Source: Pseudomonadota bacterium (GTDB lineage: Bacteria > Myxococcota_A > Polyangia > Polyangiales > Polyangiaceae). Taken from it: 64,000 nucleotides of DNA. This document shows positions 24,380-33,762 of the stretch, piece after piece (positions within the stretch are counted from its first letter, which is position 1; the number at the start of each line of letters is the position of its first letter). Where the stretch lies: positions 24,851 to 88,850 of the forward strand of contig JAEYYX010000102.1 in the NCBI GenBank assembly GCA_023428245.1, read 5' to 3'. The notes under the pieces are model-generated. The model ran no database searches. It saw only the letters and a program-made list of their open reading frames with translations, and was not told the DNA's origin. The position numbers were made by a program, and so were the translations under genes.

Positions 24380-26035
24380 TCAGCGGCGGAGACGCTCGAG
24401 GCCGACCTGCGCCATTTCGATGAGCGTGCCGAGCATCGCGAAGACGAGGAAGACGTAGGCCGGGGTGTCGCGGCCCGCGGCGAAGAGGAGCGCGGAGGCG
24501 ACGACGAGCGCGGAAACGACGACGGCGGCGGCCAGGTGGCGCGCGCTGCTCTTGAGACCGTCCTGGTGCTTCTGGTCTTCGACTTGAAGCTTGAGGCGGC
24601 CGAGACGGAGGTCGTCTAAGACCTCTTCGAGCTGCTGTGGGAGGCGATAGCCGAGGCCTCCGAGGCGCTCGATGCGGCGGATCAGATCGTTGCCGATACG
24701 TTCGGGGGAGTAGCGCTTTCGAAGCAGGTTCGCGAAGAGGGGGCGCGCCTCTTCCATGATGTCGAAGTCGGGATCGATCTCCTTGCCGACGCCCTCGATC
24801 GTGACCAGCGCTTTCCCCATCAGGACGAAGTCGGTCGGAATCGTGATTCCGTATTTCGTCGCGGTGCGGACCAGGTCGCGCACCAGCTCGCTCATCTCGA
24901 GCTCTTTGAGGCTTTTCCCGAGGAGCTTCTCGGTGAGGACGGCGACCTCGGCCTTGTAAGCCTCCATGTCGACCTTCTTGGTCGGCGTGCCGATCTCGTA
25001 GAGGGCGAGAGCGATCGCTTCGTCATCGCGCCGGAGCGCGGCGGTGACGACGTCGATTGTCAAATCGCGCATCCGGGGCCCCATGCGGCCGACCATGCCG
25101 AGGTCGATCATGGCGAGCTGAGGTGCTTCAGGCGTCCCTAGGATGAAGACATTGCCCGGGTGAGGATCTGCGTGGAAAAATCCGTCCTCGTAGATCTGTT
25201 GGATCATCGTGCGGAAAGCGAGCCGCGCGATGGCCTTTCCTTCGAAGCCCTGAGCGATGGCGTCGTGGAGCTTCAATCCGTCGATGTATTCGAGGGTGAT
25301 GACCTGTTTGCTCGAGGCCTCTCGGTAGACTTTGGGGAAGACGACTTCGGGAACGCTTGCGAAGTTCTTTGCGAAACGGCGCGCGTTCTCCGCTTCCTGA
25401 CAGAAGTCGAGCTCAGCGGTGATCGCTTGATCGAATTGCTCGACGAGCCCGATCGGTGAGTAGATGCGCGTCTCGGGAATCGTCCGCTCGAGCAGCGTCG
25501 CCAAGAGGTGCAGGATGTCGAGGTCGCTCGCGATCTTGGTGGCGATGCCCGGTCGCTGCACTTTGACGGCGACTTCGACGGGACCGTCTTCTGTCTTCAG
25601 ACGGGCGCGGTGAACTTGGGCAATGCTCCCGGCGGCGAGAGGCGTCTCGTCGATGGCTTCGAAGAAACTCGCGACGGGCGCGCCGAGCGAGGCCTCGATC
25701 TGGTCGCGAATCTCCGGGAAAGGCACATGGTTCACCGCATCCTGGAGCTTCTTGAGCTCGGTAATGAGCTCGGCCGGGAGCAGGTCGGGGCGCGTCGACG
25801 CAAGCTGACCGAGTTTGACGAAGGAAGGCCCGAGATCCTCGAGCACATTGCGGATGCGGCTTGAGACGCTCTCCCGAGCCGTCTGTTTCGTATCGCCTTC
25901 GCGCGGCGTCTCCTCCGGCTTTTTTCCGCCGAGTCCGAGTCGCATCACGATCTCGCCGAACCCGTGGCGGACGAGCACCGTCGAGACCTCTCGGATGCGA
26001 CTCAGGTCGCGGGCGGCACTAACGATCGATACCAT
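24380..26035 (-). CDS. UbiB/ABC1-family (AarF) protein-kinase-like ATPase
   Basis: A 551-residue protein of the UbiB/ADCK family, atypical kinases that support quinone or lipid biosynthesis. Family hallmarks are complete: the KxGQ motif in SFVKLGQLASTRPDLLP (Lys74-Gln77), the alanine-rich loop PLAAGSIAQVH that replaces the kinase G-loop, Lys158 in VAVKVQRPG, ELDFCQEAEN, FHADPHPGNVF as catalytic loop, and Asp311 in IDLGMVG. Two C-terminal TM helices lie at about 500-545. The gene is alone on its strand. No other ubiquinone or menaquinone gene is adjacent. Confidence 0.93.
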   Translation of the reverse strand: MVSIVSAARDLSRIREVSTVLVRHGFGEIVMRLGLGGKKPEETPREGDTKQTARESVSSRIRNVLEDLGPSFVKLGQLASTRPDLLPAELITELKKLQDAVNHVPFPEIRDQIEASLGAPVASFFEAIDETPLAAGSIAQVHRARLKTEDGPVEVAVKVQRPGIATKIASDLDILHLLATLLERTIPETRIYSPIGLVEQFDQAITAELDFCQEAENARRFAKNFASVPEVVFPKVYREASSKQVITLEYIDGLKLHDAIAQGFEGKAIARLAFRTMIQQIYEDGFFHADPHPGNVFILGTPEAPQLAMIDLGMVGRMGPRMRDLTIDVVTAALRRDDEAIALALYEIGTPTKKVDMEAYKAEVAVLTEKLLGKSLKELEMSELVRDLVRTATKYGITIPTDFVLMGKALVTIEGVGKEIDPDFDIMEEARPLFANLLRKRYSPERIGNDLIRRIERLGGLGYRLPQQLEEVLDDLRLGRLKLQVEDQKHQDGLKSSARHLAAAVVVSALVVASALLFAAGRDTPAYVFLVFAMLGTLIEMAQVGLERLRR

Positions 26036-26110
26036 CTTTGTCCGGAAGGGAACGCCTGGCTGAGTGGAGCGCGAAGCTAGTCCGCGCGAGAGAGAGCGCG
26101 CTCTAACGGC

Positions 26111-26926
26111 TCAGGTGAGCGACATGAGGAGTTCGTGGCTACAGATTCGGTAGACTTCCCCGTTATTGATCTGCTTGCGCTGTACGCGTTGACCGTTGAA
26201 CTCGACGCCATTCGTCGAGCCCATGTCGACCATCCAGTAGGAGCCGTTCAGGTATTCGATCGCCGCGTGTTGGCGCGAGATGTTCGGGTCGCGGATCGTG
26301 AGATCCGAGACCTGCTTGCCGCGTCCGATCACGAAGGGGTCCTTGTGGACTGGGTAGGTGTTGCCCTCGAAATGGATGACGAGGGTGCGCTGCGCGGGCT
26401 CTTGACCAGGAGGTGGCGGGATCGGCTTGGCTTGGCCGCTTGTGAGCGGGGGCAGGCGATTCGGAGGCAGGGGGACCGTCTGAGCTCCGCCAGGCCCGGC
26501 GGGCTTTGTCAGGGGGCCGAGGGAGGGGAGCTGGGGACGGACGCTCGCGCCGGGAGGCGCGGGCGGTGCGGGGATGGAGCGGCCCGGGATCGGCGGAGGG
26601 ACCGGGGGCGCTGCGATGCCCAGGGCGGGCGTGATCAAGGGAGGCGCAGGGGGCGCCGGAGGCGCAGCGCTCGGAACTGGCAGCGGCCTCGGGGAGGCGG
26701 CGAGAGGAGAAGAGAGCTCCGGTTTCGGCGGGGAGCTCGAGAGGCGGCTCCCGGAGGCGCCAGAGCCGGCCGGCACGAAGCCACGCTGGCGTGCATACTG
26801 CTTCATGGAGTCGTTGATGAGATAGTCAACGGAGCATTCGAGCTCGCGCGCCATCTCTTCGAACTTCTCCCAAAGAGCGTCACGGCATTGGAAGGTACGG
26901 GGCGTCTTCTTGTTGTTTTCGCTCAT
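26111..26926 (-). CDS. FHA-domain protein with ribbon-helix-helix-like N-terminus
   Basis: A 271-residue protein. ATG 26926 (MSENNKK) is preferred to an upstream TTG. Residues 9-50 (RTFQCRDALWEKFEEMAREL, then CSVDYLINDSMKQYARQRG) have the strand-helix-helix spacing of a ribbon-helix-helix DNA-binding segment. A 110-residue Pro/Ala-rich linker follows. The C-terminal FHA domain has GRGKQVSDLTIRDPNISRQH and NGSYWMVDMGSTNGVEFNG, with the arginine, serine and asparagine needed to read phosphothreonine. It may be a DNA-binding protein controlled by a Ser/Thr kinase. Neighbours are a UbiB protein and a HEAT lipoprotein. Confidence 0.88.
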   Translation of the reverse strand: MSENNKKTPRTFQCRDALWEKFEEMARELECSVDYLINDSMKQYARQRGFVPAGSGASGSRLSSSPPKPELSSPLAASPRPLPVPSAAPPAPPAPPLITPALGIAAPPVPPPIPGRSIPAPPAPPGASVRPQLPSLGPLTKPAGPGGAQTVPLPPNRLPPLTSGQAKPIPPPPGQEPAQRTLVIHFEGNTYPVHKDPFVIGRGKQVSDLTIRDPNISRQHAAIEYLNGSYWMVDMGSTNGVEFNGQRVQRKQINNGEVYRICSHELLMSLT

Positions 26927-26978
26927 CGCCAAAATGAATTCATGAGAGCCGGCGCGTGAGCGCGCCGGTGAGGAGGGT

Positions 26979-28595
26979 TTAGGGCGTCGGCTCCGGCTGG
27001 GTCGACTCGGGTGTGCGACTCGTGAGCGAGGGCAAGATACAATGGCGGACGTAGTCGCCGACGGTCTGGACGTTCTTTGCGACGCGGACTTCCTTGTCTT
27101 CCTTGTCCTTTTCGGTCACGACGCACTGCCATTCGCAGGACTCGGCCTTCGGCGGGCAAGCGGGGACTTTTGCGGTGTCCTTCGCATATTGGTCGAGGCC
27201 CGGCGCGTCGCGAGAGTCGCCGTAAGCGTAATAGTAGCCGAGGGCGCTCAAGCGCACGGGCACCGGGTTCGAAGCGCCGGCGTAGCGAGCCACGACTGCC
27301 GTCGGGTCTTCGCCCTTCACGTCGTGGAGCAAGGGGCCGTAGGAGAGCGGCTCGGACAGAGCCATCTGCTTCACCTTTCCGAGCTCTCCCATGAACTCGG
27401 GTAGATGCTTGGCTTCGCTCATCTTCAGGAGGAGTGATGCCGCGGTCCAGCGCACCTGCCAGCGTGCATTCGAGAACAGCGCGTAGAGACGAGTACTCAC
27501 CTGTTCGCGGGGGAGCTCTCCGATGCGACGGGCCGCGAGGTCGCGCAGCGCGTTCGGGGCTTTTTCGTTCGAAAGGAAGTCGAGGGCGAAGGTCGCGTGG
27601 TCGGGGTTTTTTCGATCGAGATTCCCTTCGAGCGCGGCGAGCGCTGCGGCGCGCCGACTCTCGCTCTTCTCTTCGTTCTTGGCGTAGGCGATCAGATATT
27701 CAGTGACCGGCGCGCGTCCCACGGTCTTCATCGCGCCGAACACGCGGATGATCTCTTCCTCTTGGTACGCCTCGAGCTGCTTCTCGAACTGCTTGTCGGT
27801 GACCGTGAGGCCGCTCGCCTTGTTCGCGGCGCGAACCCCTTCTTCCTTTTGCTTGGTCCACTCGGGAGAATCGACGAAGGTCGCGATCGCTACGAGACGT
27901 TTGCTTGCTTCGAGCTGGGTCGCGTCGTCGCCGAGTTCGTGGACGAGGTTTGAGACGGCAGCGACGTGCTTGAAGTCGGCGGCAAGTAGGTTTGGCAAAT
28001 GGCGGGCGCCGTCGGCGCGGAGGAGCCGGAGCACCTGTTCGACGCCGTAGAGCTGAGAGGTGTCATCGAAGCGCTGCTCGAAGTCCGTCTGGCACCAGGC
28101 GACGAGCGCTTTTTCAAGCTCGGCCTTCGCCTCAGGATTTGTGATCAGCGAACCGCCATCGTGGGACAGAAGGGCAAAGGTCGCGTCTTTATAGGGAATC
28201 GACGGGTCGGTCGCGCCCTCCGAGCGCTCCTTCTTCATGCCCTCGACGAGCCGTGGCACCATGCCCACGATGACCTGCTCGCGGCGCGCGGAAGTGAGCG
28301 AAACGAGAGAGTCAAGGAGTCCAACAGCGCCGTCTTCGCCGAGCAATCCGACAGCGCGGCCGCCGCGCGGCTTCATCGTCGCCAGCGTGAGCGCAGCCTC
28401 GACGCGCAGGTCGAGCGGGTATTTGTCGTGCGTGAGCACCGCCGTCAGCTTTTTCGGGCCGGACTTCTTCTGGGCCCAGCCGTGGATCTCGTCGTTCGAG
28501 ACGCGACAGCCGCTCACGGTCCCCGTCAGGATGACCGCGGAGAAGACCAGCGCCAGGTTTCTCGTTGTCTTGTTGATCCCCCGTCGCCCTGTCAT
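26979..28595 (-). CDS. HEAT-repeat lipoprotein (unknown function)
   Basis: A 538-residue lipoprotein. The signal ends in a lipobox at GTVSGC (Cys30). The body is almost entirely helical, with repeated 30-40-residue units of HEAT/armadillo type (for example RRAAALAALEGNLDRKN and RDLAARRIGELPREQ). Near the C-terminus are four closely spaced cysteines (VPACPPKAESCEWQC and HCILPSL), probably disulfide bonded. A periplasmic or surface scaffold is likely. It is in the same direction as the FHA gene, 52 bases away, and divergent from ftsK. Confidence 0.82.
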   Translation of the reverse strand: MTGRRGINKTTRNLALVFSAVILTGTVSGCRVSNDEIHGWAQKKSGPKKLTAVLTHDKYPLDLRVEAALTLATMKPRGGRAVGLLGEDGAVGLLDSLVSLTSARREQVIVGMVPRLVEGMKKERSEGATDPSIPYKDATFALLSHDGGSLITNPEAKAELEKALVAWCQTDFEQRFDDTSQLYGVEQVLRLLRADGARHLPNLLAADFKHVAAVSNLVHELGDDATQLEASKRLVAIATFVDSPEWTKQKEEGVRAANKASGLTVTDKQFEKQLEAYQEEEIIRVFGAMKTVGRAPVTEYLIAYAKNEEKSESRRAAALAALEGNLDRKNPDHATFALDFLSNEKAPNALRDLAARRIGELPREQVSTRLYALFSNARWQVRWTAASLLLKMSEAKHLPEFMGELGKVKQMALSEPLSYGPLLHDVKGEDPTAVVARYAGASNPVPVRLSALGYYYAYGDSRDAPGLDQYAKDTAKVPACPPKAESCEWQCVVTEKDKEDKEVRVAKNVQTVGDYVRHCILPSLTSRTPESTQPEPTP

Positions 28596-28847
28596 TCGTG
28601 CTTTCCGCTCCTTTTCGAGGAGGAGTCAGAGAGGTCCTCTCTGCCCTCATCACTCGTCTGCCGCCCTACGGCCAAGCCAGACGATAGTACAGAATAGCGC
28701 TTCACTTGAGCGGTAAACGCGCGCCCTTTCGGGAGTGCTTCTGGGGCGCCGGCCTTGCCAGAGGAGCCGGATTGAGGGGCGTCTGACCCAGCCCGTAAGG
28801 GCAGATTCTGGACTTCGAAGGTATTCCAATGTAGGTTTTTTATCCAC

Positions 28848-31493
28848 ATGGTCTCCCGGGCTTTTGTCCCTCGCTCTCTCGAGCCTGAAGCGGGCTTGGG
28901 GTCTCGCTTTTTTGACCGGCGGCGCGAACTCCTCGCGCTCTGCTTCGGGGCGGGTTCCGCCTTCATCTTCCTCTCTCTCGCATCTTTTCAGCTGGACCCT
29001 GAAGATCCGGGCGGAGGTGGCGGCGACTGGATGGGGATTGTGGGGGCGAACCTTGCCCGCCTGCTGGTTCTGTCGATCGGCGGGGCGGCCTGGCTCGCCC
29101 CATTCCACCTCGCTCTCCTAGGGGCGCAATTTTTCCGGAAGACCGAAACGAAAGATCTCGGCCTGCGCATCGCTGGGGACGTCATCCTGCTCCTCCTCAC
29201 GGCGTCTCTGCTCCAGGTGCTCCTGCCGACTGAGCAGTGCTTCGGGGGCGCCCCCATGGGCGGCAACGTAGGACTCGTTTTCGGCGAGCTCCTTCGAGGC
29301 TTGTTCTCGACGCCCGGCTCCGTTCTCGTCGTTACGACGGCGTCACTTCTGATCGGGATCGGTCGCGCCTCCTTTTCCCTCGTGGCGGCCTACGAGCGGC
29401 TCATCGTCCTTCTGCGCGCGCTCTCGGCGGGCGTGAAGGCGCGTGTAGCTCGGCTCGTCGAAGCCTGGAGGACAGCCTCGGAGTTCCGCAAGGAACAGGA
29501 GGAGCTCTTTGAGCCGGAGCTCGGTGTGCCTGAAGAAGGCGAGGCTGAGCGCGTCTTCTTCCAGCCTGAGCTGGTTGGTCCATGGATCCCGAGTGAACGC
29601 ACGGGGCACCCTCCTCTCGCTGTGGTCGAAGCTTTGCGCCGCCCGGGCGGGCCGGAGCCGGACATCGATTTTTGGTCGGATGTGCTCGATGACGAAGAGT
29701 CGCGAGGAGCCCGAGAAACGAGCCCGGAAAGCGGACCGAAGGTCAAGGGGCGCTCCTGGGAGATTCTCGACGAGGCTGAGCCGGAAGAAGGCATCGACGA
29801 AGAAGCTTCGGAAGAGGACCAAGAGCCCGGCGACGACGAAGAGGAAATCGACGAGCAGGACGAGGAGTCCGAAGAGTCCGAAGAGTCTGAAGAGTCCGAA
29901 GAGGAAGCGGACGAGCCGAAGATCGTGGCGCGAAAAAAGGACGCAGAGCCGACCCGCCGCATTGTGCGCGAGCGGAAGACGCCGAAGTTCGAGCTTCCGA
30001 ATCCGGCCCTGCTCGAGGAGCCGCCCTCCTCGGCTGCTCGCATCGATAAGAGTGTCTTCTTAGGGCACGCGGCGCGTCTGGAGGCGACCCTCGCGGACTA
30101 TGGGGTGCTCGGAAAGGTCGAGGAGATCCACCCCGGTCCGACTGTCACGACCTACGAAGTCGCGCCGAGCGCGGGCACGAAGGTGAGCAAGGTCGCGGGA
30201 CTGTCGGATGATTTGGCGCTCGGCCTCTCGCGCAAGGTGCGCATTGTCGCGCCGATTCCGGGCAAGAGCCGCATCGGTTTCGAGCTTCCAAACGATCGGC
30301 GCGAGCCTGTCTATCTCAGAGACCTCATCGAGGATGCGCGCTTCGTCGAGCTTTCGAAGAAGGCGCCTTTGCCGGTCGTGCTCGGACGCGACATCGTCGG
30401 CGCGCCTTACTACGCCGATCTCGCTTCCATGCCGCACGTGATCGTGGCTGGCGCGACAGGTGCGGGTAAGAGCGTCGGCCTGAACGTGATGCTCTCGAGT
30501 CTGCTCTTCATGCGGACCCCCGAGGAGCTCCGGCTGCTCATGATCGATCCGAAGGTCGTTGAACTCGCGCCCTTTGACCGCATTCCCCATTTGCTCTTGC
30601 CAGTCGTGACGGACATGAAGCAGGCGGCAACGGCGTTGAAATGGGCCGTTGATGAGATGGAGCGGCGCTATCAGCTCTTCGCCGACGCTGGCACCAAGAA
30701 CATCGGGACCTATAACCGCTACGTCGAGCGCGTGATCGCCGGAGAACTCACGGCCAAGGGCACGCCCCCTACCGCGACCGCGGTCGCTCCCGACGGAAGT
30801 GTGGTGGACCTCCCCGGCGCTTCCGTCGGTCAGGACGGAGTGATCCCTCCCGAGCGCCTCCCCTACATCGTGATCGTCGTCGACGAGTTCGCCGACCTCA
30901 TGATGCAACAGGGCAAAGAGGTTGAGGTCTCGGTCGCCCGCCTGGCTCAGAAGGCGCGCGCCGCCGGCATGCACGTCATCTTGGCCACGCAGCGTCCGAG
31001 CGTCGACGTCATCACCGGCATGATCAAGGCGAACTTCCCGACCCGTATCGCCTTCCGCGTTGCGCAAAAGGTCGACAGTCGAACCATCCTCGACGAACAG
31101 GGAGCGGAGGTCTTGCTCGGCCGCGGCGACATGCTCGTCAAGATGAACGGCGCGCCGGATACGCAGCGCGTGCAGTGCCCGTTCATCTCGGAGGAGGAGG
31201 TGAGTGCGCTCACTGACCACCTTCGGGCACAAGCTCCCCCGCAGTACCAGGACTCGATCCTGGCGAGGTCCGAGGAGACGGAGGACGGCGAGGAGGAGGA
31301 GAAGGTTGACCCCCGGTTCGAGGAGGCGGTGCTCATTGTTCGCGAATCCCAGCGCTGTTCGACGTCCTGGCTTCAGCGAAAGATGACCATAGGCTACAAT
31401 CGCGCGGCCAAGATGGTCGAGATGATGGAGAAGCGAGGATTCGTTGGACCGCCCAGTGGTTCGAAGGATCGCGAAGTCCTGATTGTACCTTAG
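28848..31493 (+). CDS. ftsK: DNA translocase FtsK/SpoIIIE
   Basis: An 881-residue septal DNA pump. About four TM helices lie in residues 28-185, and the linker at 205-400 is highly acidic with a run of EES repeats near 340-355. The motor domain has Walker A GATGAGKS (535-542), MIDPKVVELAPFDRIPHLL, and Walker B around VIVVDEFADLM (674-685). The C-terminal winged-helix gamma domain starts near 812 and ends with GPPSGSKDREVLI. An insert of about 30 residues before Walker B (TATAVAPDGSVVDLPGAS) is unusual. It segregates the chromosome terminus during division. Confidence 0.96.
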   Translation: MVSRAFVPRSLEPEAGLGSRFFDRRRELLALCFGAGSAFIFLSLASFQLDPEDPGGGGGDWMGIVGANLARLLVLSIGGAAWLAPFHLALLGAQFFRKTETKDLGLRIAGDVILLLLTASLLQVLLPTEQCFGGAPMGGNVGLVFGELLRGLFSTPGSVLVVTTASLLIGIGRASFSLVAAYERLIVLLRALSAGVKARVARLVEAWRTASEFRKEQEELFEPELGVPEEGEAERVFFQPELVGPWIPSERTGHPPLAVVEALRRPGGPEPDIDFWSDVLDDEESRGARETSPESGPKVKGRSWEILDEAEPEEGIDEEASEEDQEPGDDEEEIDEQDEESEESEESEESEEEADEPKIVARKKDAEPTRRIVRERKTPKFELPNPALLEEPPSSAARIDKSVFLGHAARLEATLADYGVLGKVEEIHPGPTVTTYEVAPSAGTKVSKVAGLSDDLALGLSRKVRIVAPIPGKSRIGFELPNDRREPVYLRDLIEDARFVELSKKAPLPVVLGRDIVGAPYYADLASMPHVIVAGATGAGKSVGLNVMLSSLLFMRTPEELRLLMIDPKVVELAPFDRIPHLLLPVVTDMKQAATALKWAVDEMERRYQLFADAGTKNIGTYNRYVERVIAGELTAKGTPPTATAVAPDGSVVDLPGASVGQDGVIPPERLPYIVIVVDEFADLMMQQGKEVEVSVARLAQKARAAGMHVILATQRPSVDVITGMIKANFPTRIAFRVAQKVDSRTILDEQGAEVLLGRGDMLVKMNGAPDTQRVQCPFISEEEVSALTDHLRAQAPPQYQDSILARSEETEDGEEEEKVDPRFEEAVLIVRESQRCSTSWLQRKMTIGYNRAAKMVEMMEKRGFVGPPSGSKDREVLIVP

Positions 31494-31526
31494 GCTGAGC
31501 TACGCCTCCGTCTCCCCCGAGCCCCC

Positions 31527-33698
31527 ATGAGCTTTTCCTCAGTATCCATACCGCCGCCGAGCCCCGAAGATCCGGAGGACGTCGTCTGGGCCCTCCAAGC
31601 GGCGAAGGCTCAGTGGACCGCCGACTCATGGCGCGATGCGGTCAAGTGGATCGAGCGCGCCGCGGAGGCCGCAGAGGAACTCGGAAAGATCCATCGCTCT
31701 GTCGAACTCTTACAGCTCGTCGCCAAGATGACGCGCGCCGCCGAAGAGGCCACCTTGAGCGAGACGCCGATCACGCTTCCGATCATTACCTCTCGCTCCT
31801 CTCGCTCTCCATCGTTCCCTGCGCCAAAGCTCCCGCCTCTTGGCCGCGCTCGCATGCCGTCTCCCCTCGAGATCGAGGCAGAGTTCGACGAAGTTCCTGA
31901 GCTCGAGGTCGCCGAAGCGAGCATCGAGTTCGAGGAGCTCGAGGAGCTCGATGAGGAGGACGAGCTCCTCGAGGAGGACGAGGACGAGGTCGTTCTCGAA
32001 GCGACGGACGCGACCGAGGTCGTCGAATACGATAGCCGTGTCTATCAAGAGGAGCCTTCCTCCACCCATGCGTCTCCGGACGATGAGCTTCCCAATTTCG
32101 ACTCCGACGATCGGGAGACGAATCGACTTCCCCCCGCGCCCACCGACACGATCCGAACCCAAGAGGACGCCGTCGAGACGAGCGCGAACTTCGATTTCGC
32201 CGAAGAGCGCCAGACGAGCCCTGAGCTCGAGGCAGGCCCTTGGATCGATCCTCTCTCGCCGGCCTTTGGAGACGAGGTCGATTTCGAGGACGAGGCGCCG
32301 ACCTTCGTGCGTGAACATGGTTCGCGTCCGCCTCCGGCGATGCCCGCGCCGACTCCCGTGAGCTCAGGTCCGCCGCCCGAGAGTCTCGGTCCCCCAGAAT
32401 CGGCTCCCATCGATATCCGCAGCGCTATCGATCGACGTGAACCCGCAGTGTTTGCGGCCGTGAACGATCCTGGTCCTCCTTCGGACGAGCCGAACGAGAT
32501 CGAGCGAGAGCTCGGCCTGGACTTGAGCCTTCGCCTCTATCCACAGATCTCGAGCACTCCCTCCGCTGGCCCGACCAGCAAGGACCCTGACAGTTTTGCT
32601 GCGAGTCCCGCGGGCGAGCCCGAGCCCATTCCTACAGCGCCGCCGGACGTCCGCTCCTCGGCGCCGCCTTTCGAACCTTTCCCGACGGCGCCGTCTGCGA
32701 GCTTGCCTCCCACGCGCCCGATCGAGCCCCCCTCGAAGCCTTTCCATGCGCCCCCGCCCGATTCGATGCGGGAGCCCGAGCTTCACTTCGAGAACTACGA
32801 CTATCCCGACGAAGCGGAGGGTCCTTCAGGGGCCGTGAATAGCGCGCCTCCCGCGCGCCCGATCGAGATGCCCCCGCCGACGAGTCGTCGTTCGACGAGC
32901 CCTTCGCACGCGAGCGAACCGGCGGATTCGCTTTTCCCGGTCGGTCTGACTGACACGACCATCGACGGGATCCACCTTCTCGAGGTTCCGGGCCTCGGCG
33001 AGTTCTCGAAGGACGCGCTCACAATGCTCCTCACGACGGCGCGCAAGGTGAAGCTCAGCCCTGGCGAAGAGGTGAACTCCTTCGCGGCGGCTCTCGTGAC
33101 CCGCGGTACCGTTCACCTCATGCCAACCATCGCCGACGCGAGTTGCGCAGCGGTTCGCAAAGGTGGGGTCATCTTCACGCAGGGGTCCCTCGAAGCGGGC
33201 ATCGATCTGCGGGTGGTCGGCTTCGATCTCGGGACACGCGTTGTGGTTTTCGATCGCGAACCTTTCAATCAGGCCCTCGCCATGTGCCCCTGGGTCGCTG
33301 AGGAGCTCTCCGCCGCGGCTGATAACTATCAGGCTCTTGCGGGCGCAGTCATGGGACCGCTCGGTGAGTCTTTCGACGAGATGTTCCGGAGCATGGTCCT
33401 CGACAAGCTCGCCGTGAAACATGTTCGGAGCGGCGAGACCATCGTCCATGCGGGCAAGCCCCTCGATGGCATCTACGTGGTCGGAGCCGGCTCCCTGATC
33501 GCCGAGCTTTCCTCCGGCGAGACCCGCGAGCTTGGACCGGGGGACTTCGCCTTTGCCGACACTCTCCTCTCCGCGAGCCCCGCGCCGGGGACCGTGCGAG
33601 CTCGGGAAAACTCCCTCGTTCTGTACGCGGGCCGCATGGTCGCGCAGGAACTGTTCGCAACCTGTCCTCCGTTTATCGAACTTCTCGCGTCCGCTTGA
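31527..33698 (+). CDS. Large protein with two C-terminal cNMP-binding-like domains
   Basis: A 723-residue protein. Residues 15-80 are helical (TPR/coiled-coil-like), and 115-165 are extremely acidic. A long Pro/Ser/Glu-rich disordered region runs to about 475. The last 245 residues hold two beta-roll units of the cyclic-nucleotide-binding type, about 480-590 and 605-720. The second contains SGETIVHAGKPLDGIYVVGAG and ELGPGDFAFADTLL, close to the CRP phosphate-binding cassette but lacking its conserved Arg-Ala. No DNA-binding domain follows. It begins 33 bases after ftsK and is probably co-transcribed with it. Confidence 0.8.
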   Translation: MSFSSVSIPPPSPEDPEDVVWALQAAKAQWTADSWRDAVKWIERAAEAAEELGKIHRSVELLQLVAKMTRAAEEATLSETPITLPIITSRSSRSPSFPAPKLPPLGRARMPSPLEIEAEFDEVPELEVAEASIEFEELEELDEEDELLEEDEDEVVLEATDATEVVEYDSRVYQEEPSSTHASPDDELPNFDSDDRETNRLPPAPTDTIRTQEDAVETSANFDFAEERQTSPELEAGPWIDPLSPAFGDEVDFEDEAPTFVREHGSRPPPAMPAPTPVSSGPPPESLGPPESAPIDIRSAIDRREPAVFAAVNDPGPPSDEPNEIERELGLDLSLRLYPQISSTPSAGPTSKDPDSFAASPAGEPEPIPTAPPDVRSSAPPFEPFPTAPSASLPPTRPIEPPSKPFHAPPPDSMREPELHFENYDYPDEAEGPSGAVNSAPPARPIEMPPPTSRRSTSPSHASEPADSLFPVGLTDTTIDGIHLLEVPGLGEFSKDALTMLLTTARKVKLSPGEEVNSFAAALVTRGTVHLMPTIADASCAAVRKGGVIFTQGSLEAGIDLRVVGFDLGTRVVVFDREPFNQALAMCPWVAEELSAAADNYQALAGAVMGPLGESFDEMFRSMVLDKLAVKHVRSGETIVHAGKPLDGIYVVGAGSLIAELSSGETRELGPGDFAFADTLLSASPAPGTVRARENSLVLYAGRMVAQELFATCPPFIELLASA

Positions 33699-33762
33699 GC
33701 CGGTCGCCTGCTTCCGGTAGCGCCAGGCGTCGAATCCGCGAAAGCGGGCTCCTGACTACTCC

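Noticed and set aside
24356..24619. A plus-strand frame over the UbiB 3' region
   Set aside because: Antisense to a well-supported gene with family motifs; no independent support.
26135..26959. A 274-codon plus-strand frame
   Set aside because: Antisense to the FHA gene whose domain is clear; frame is glycine/arginine shadow.
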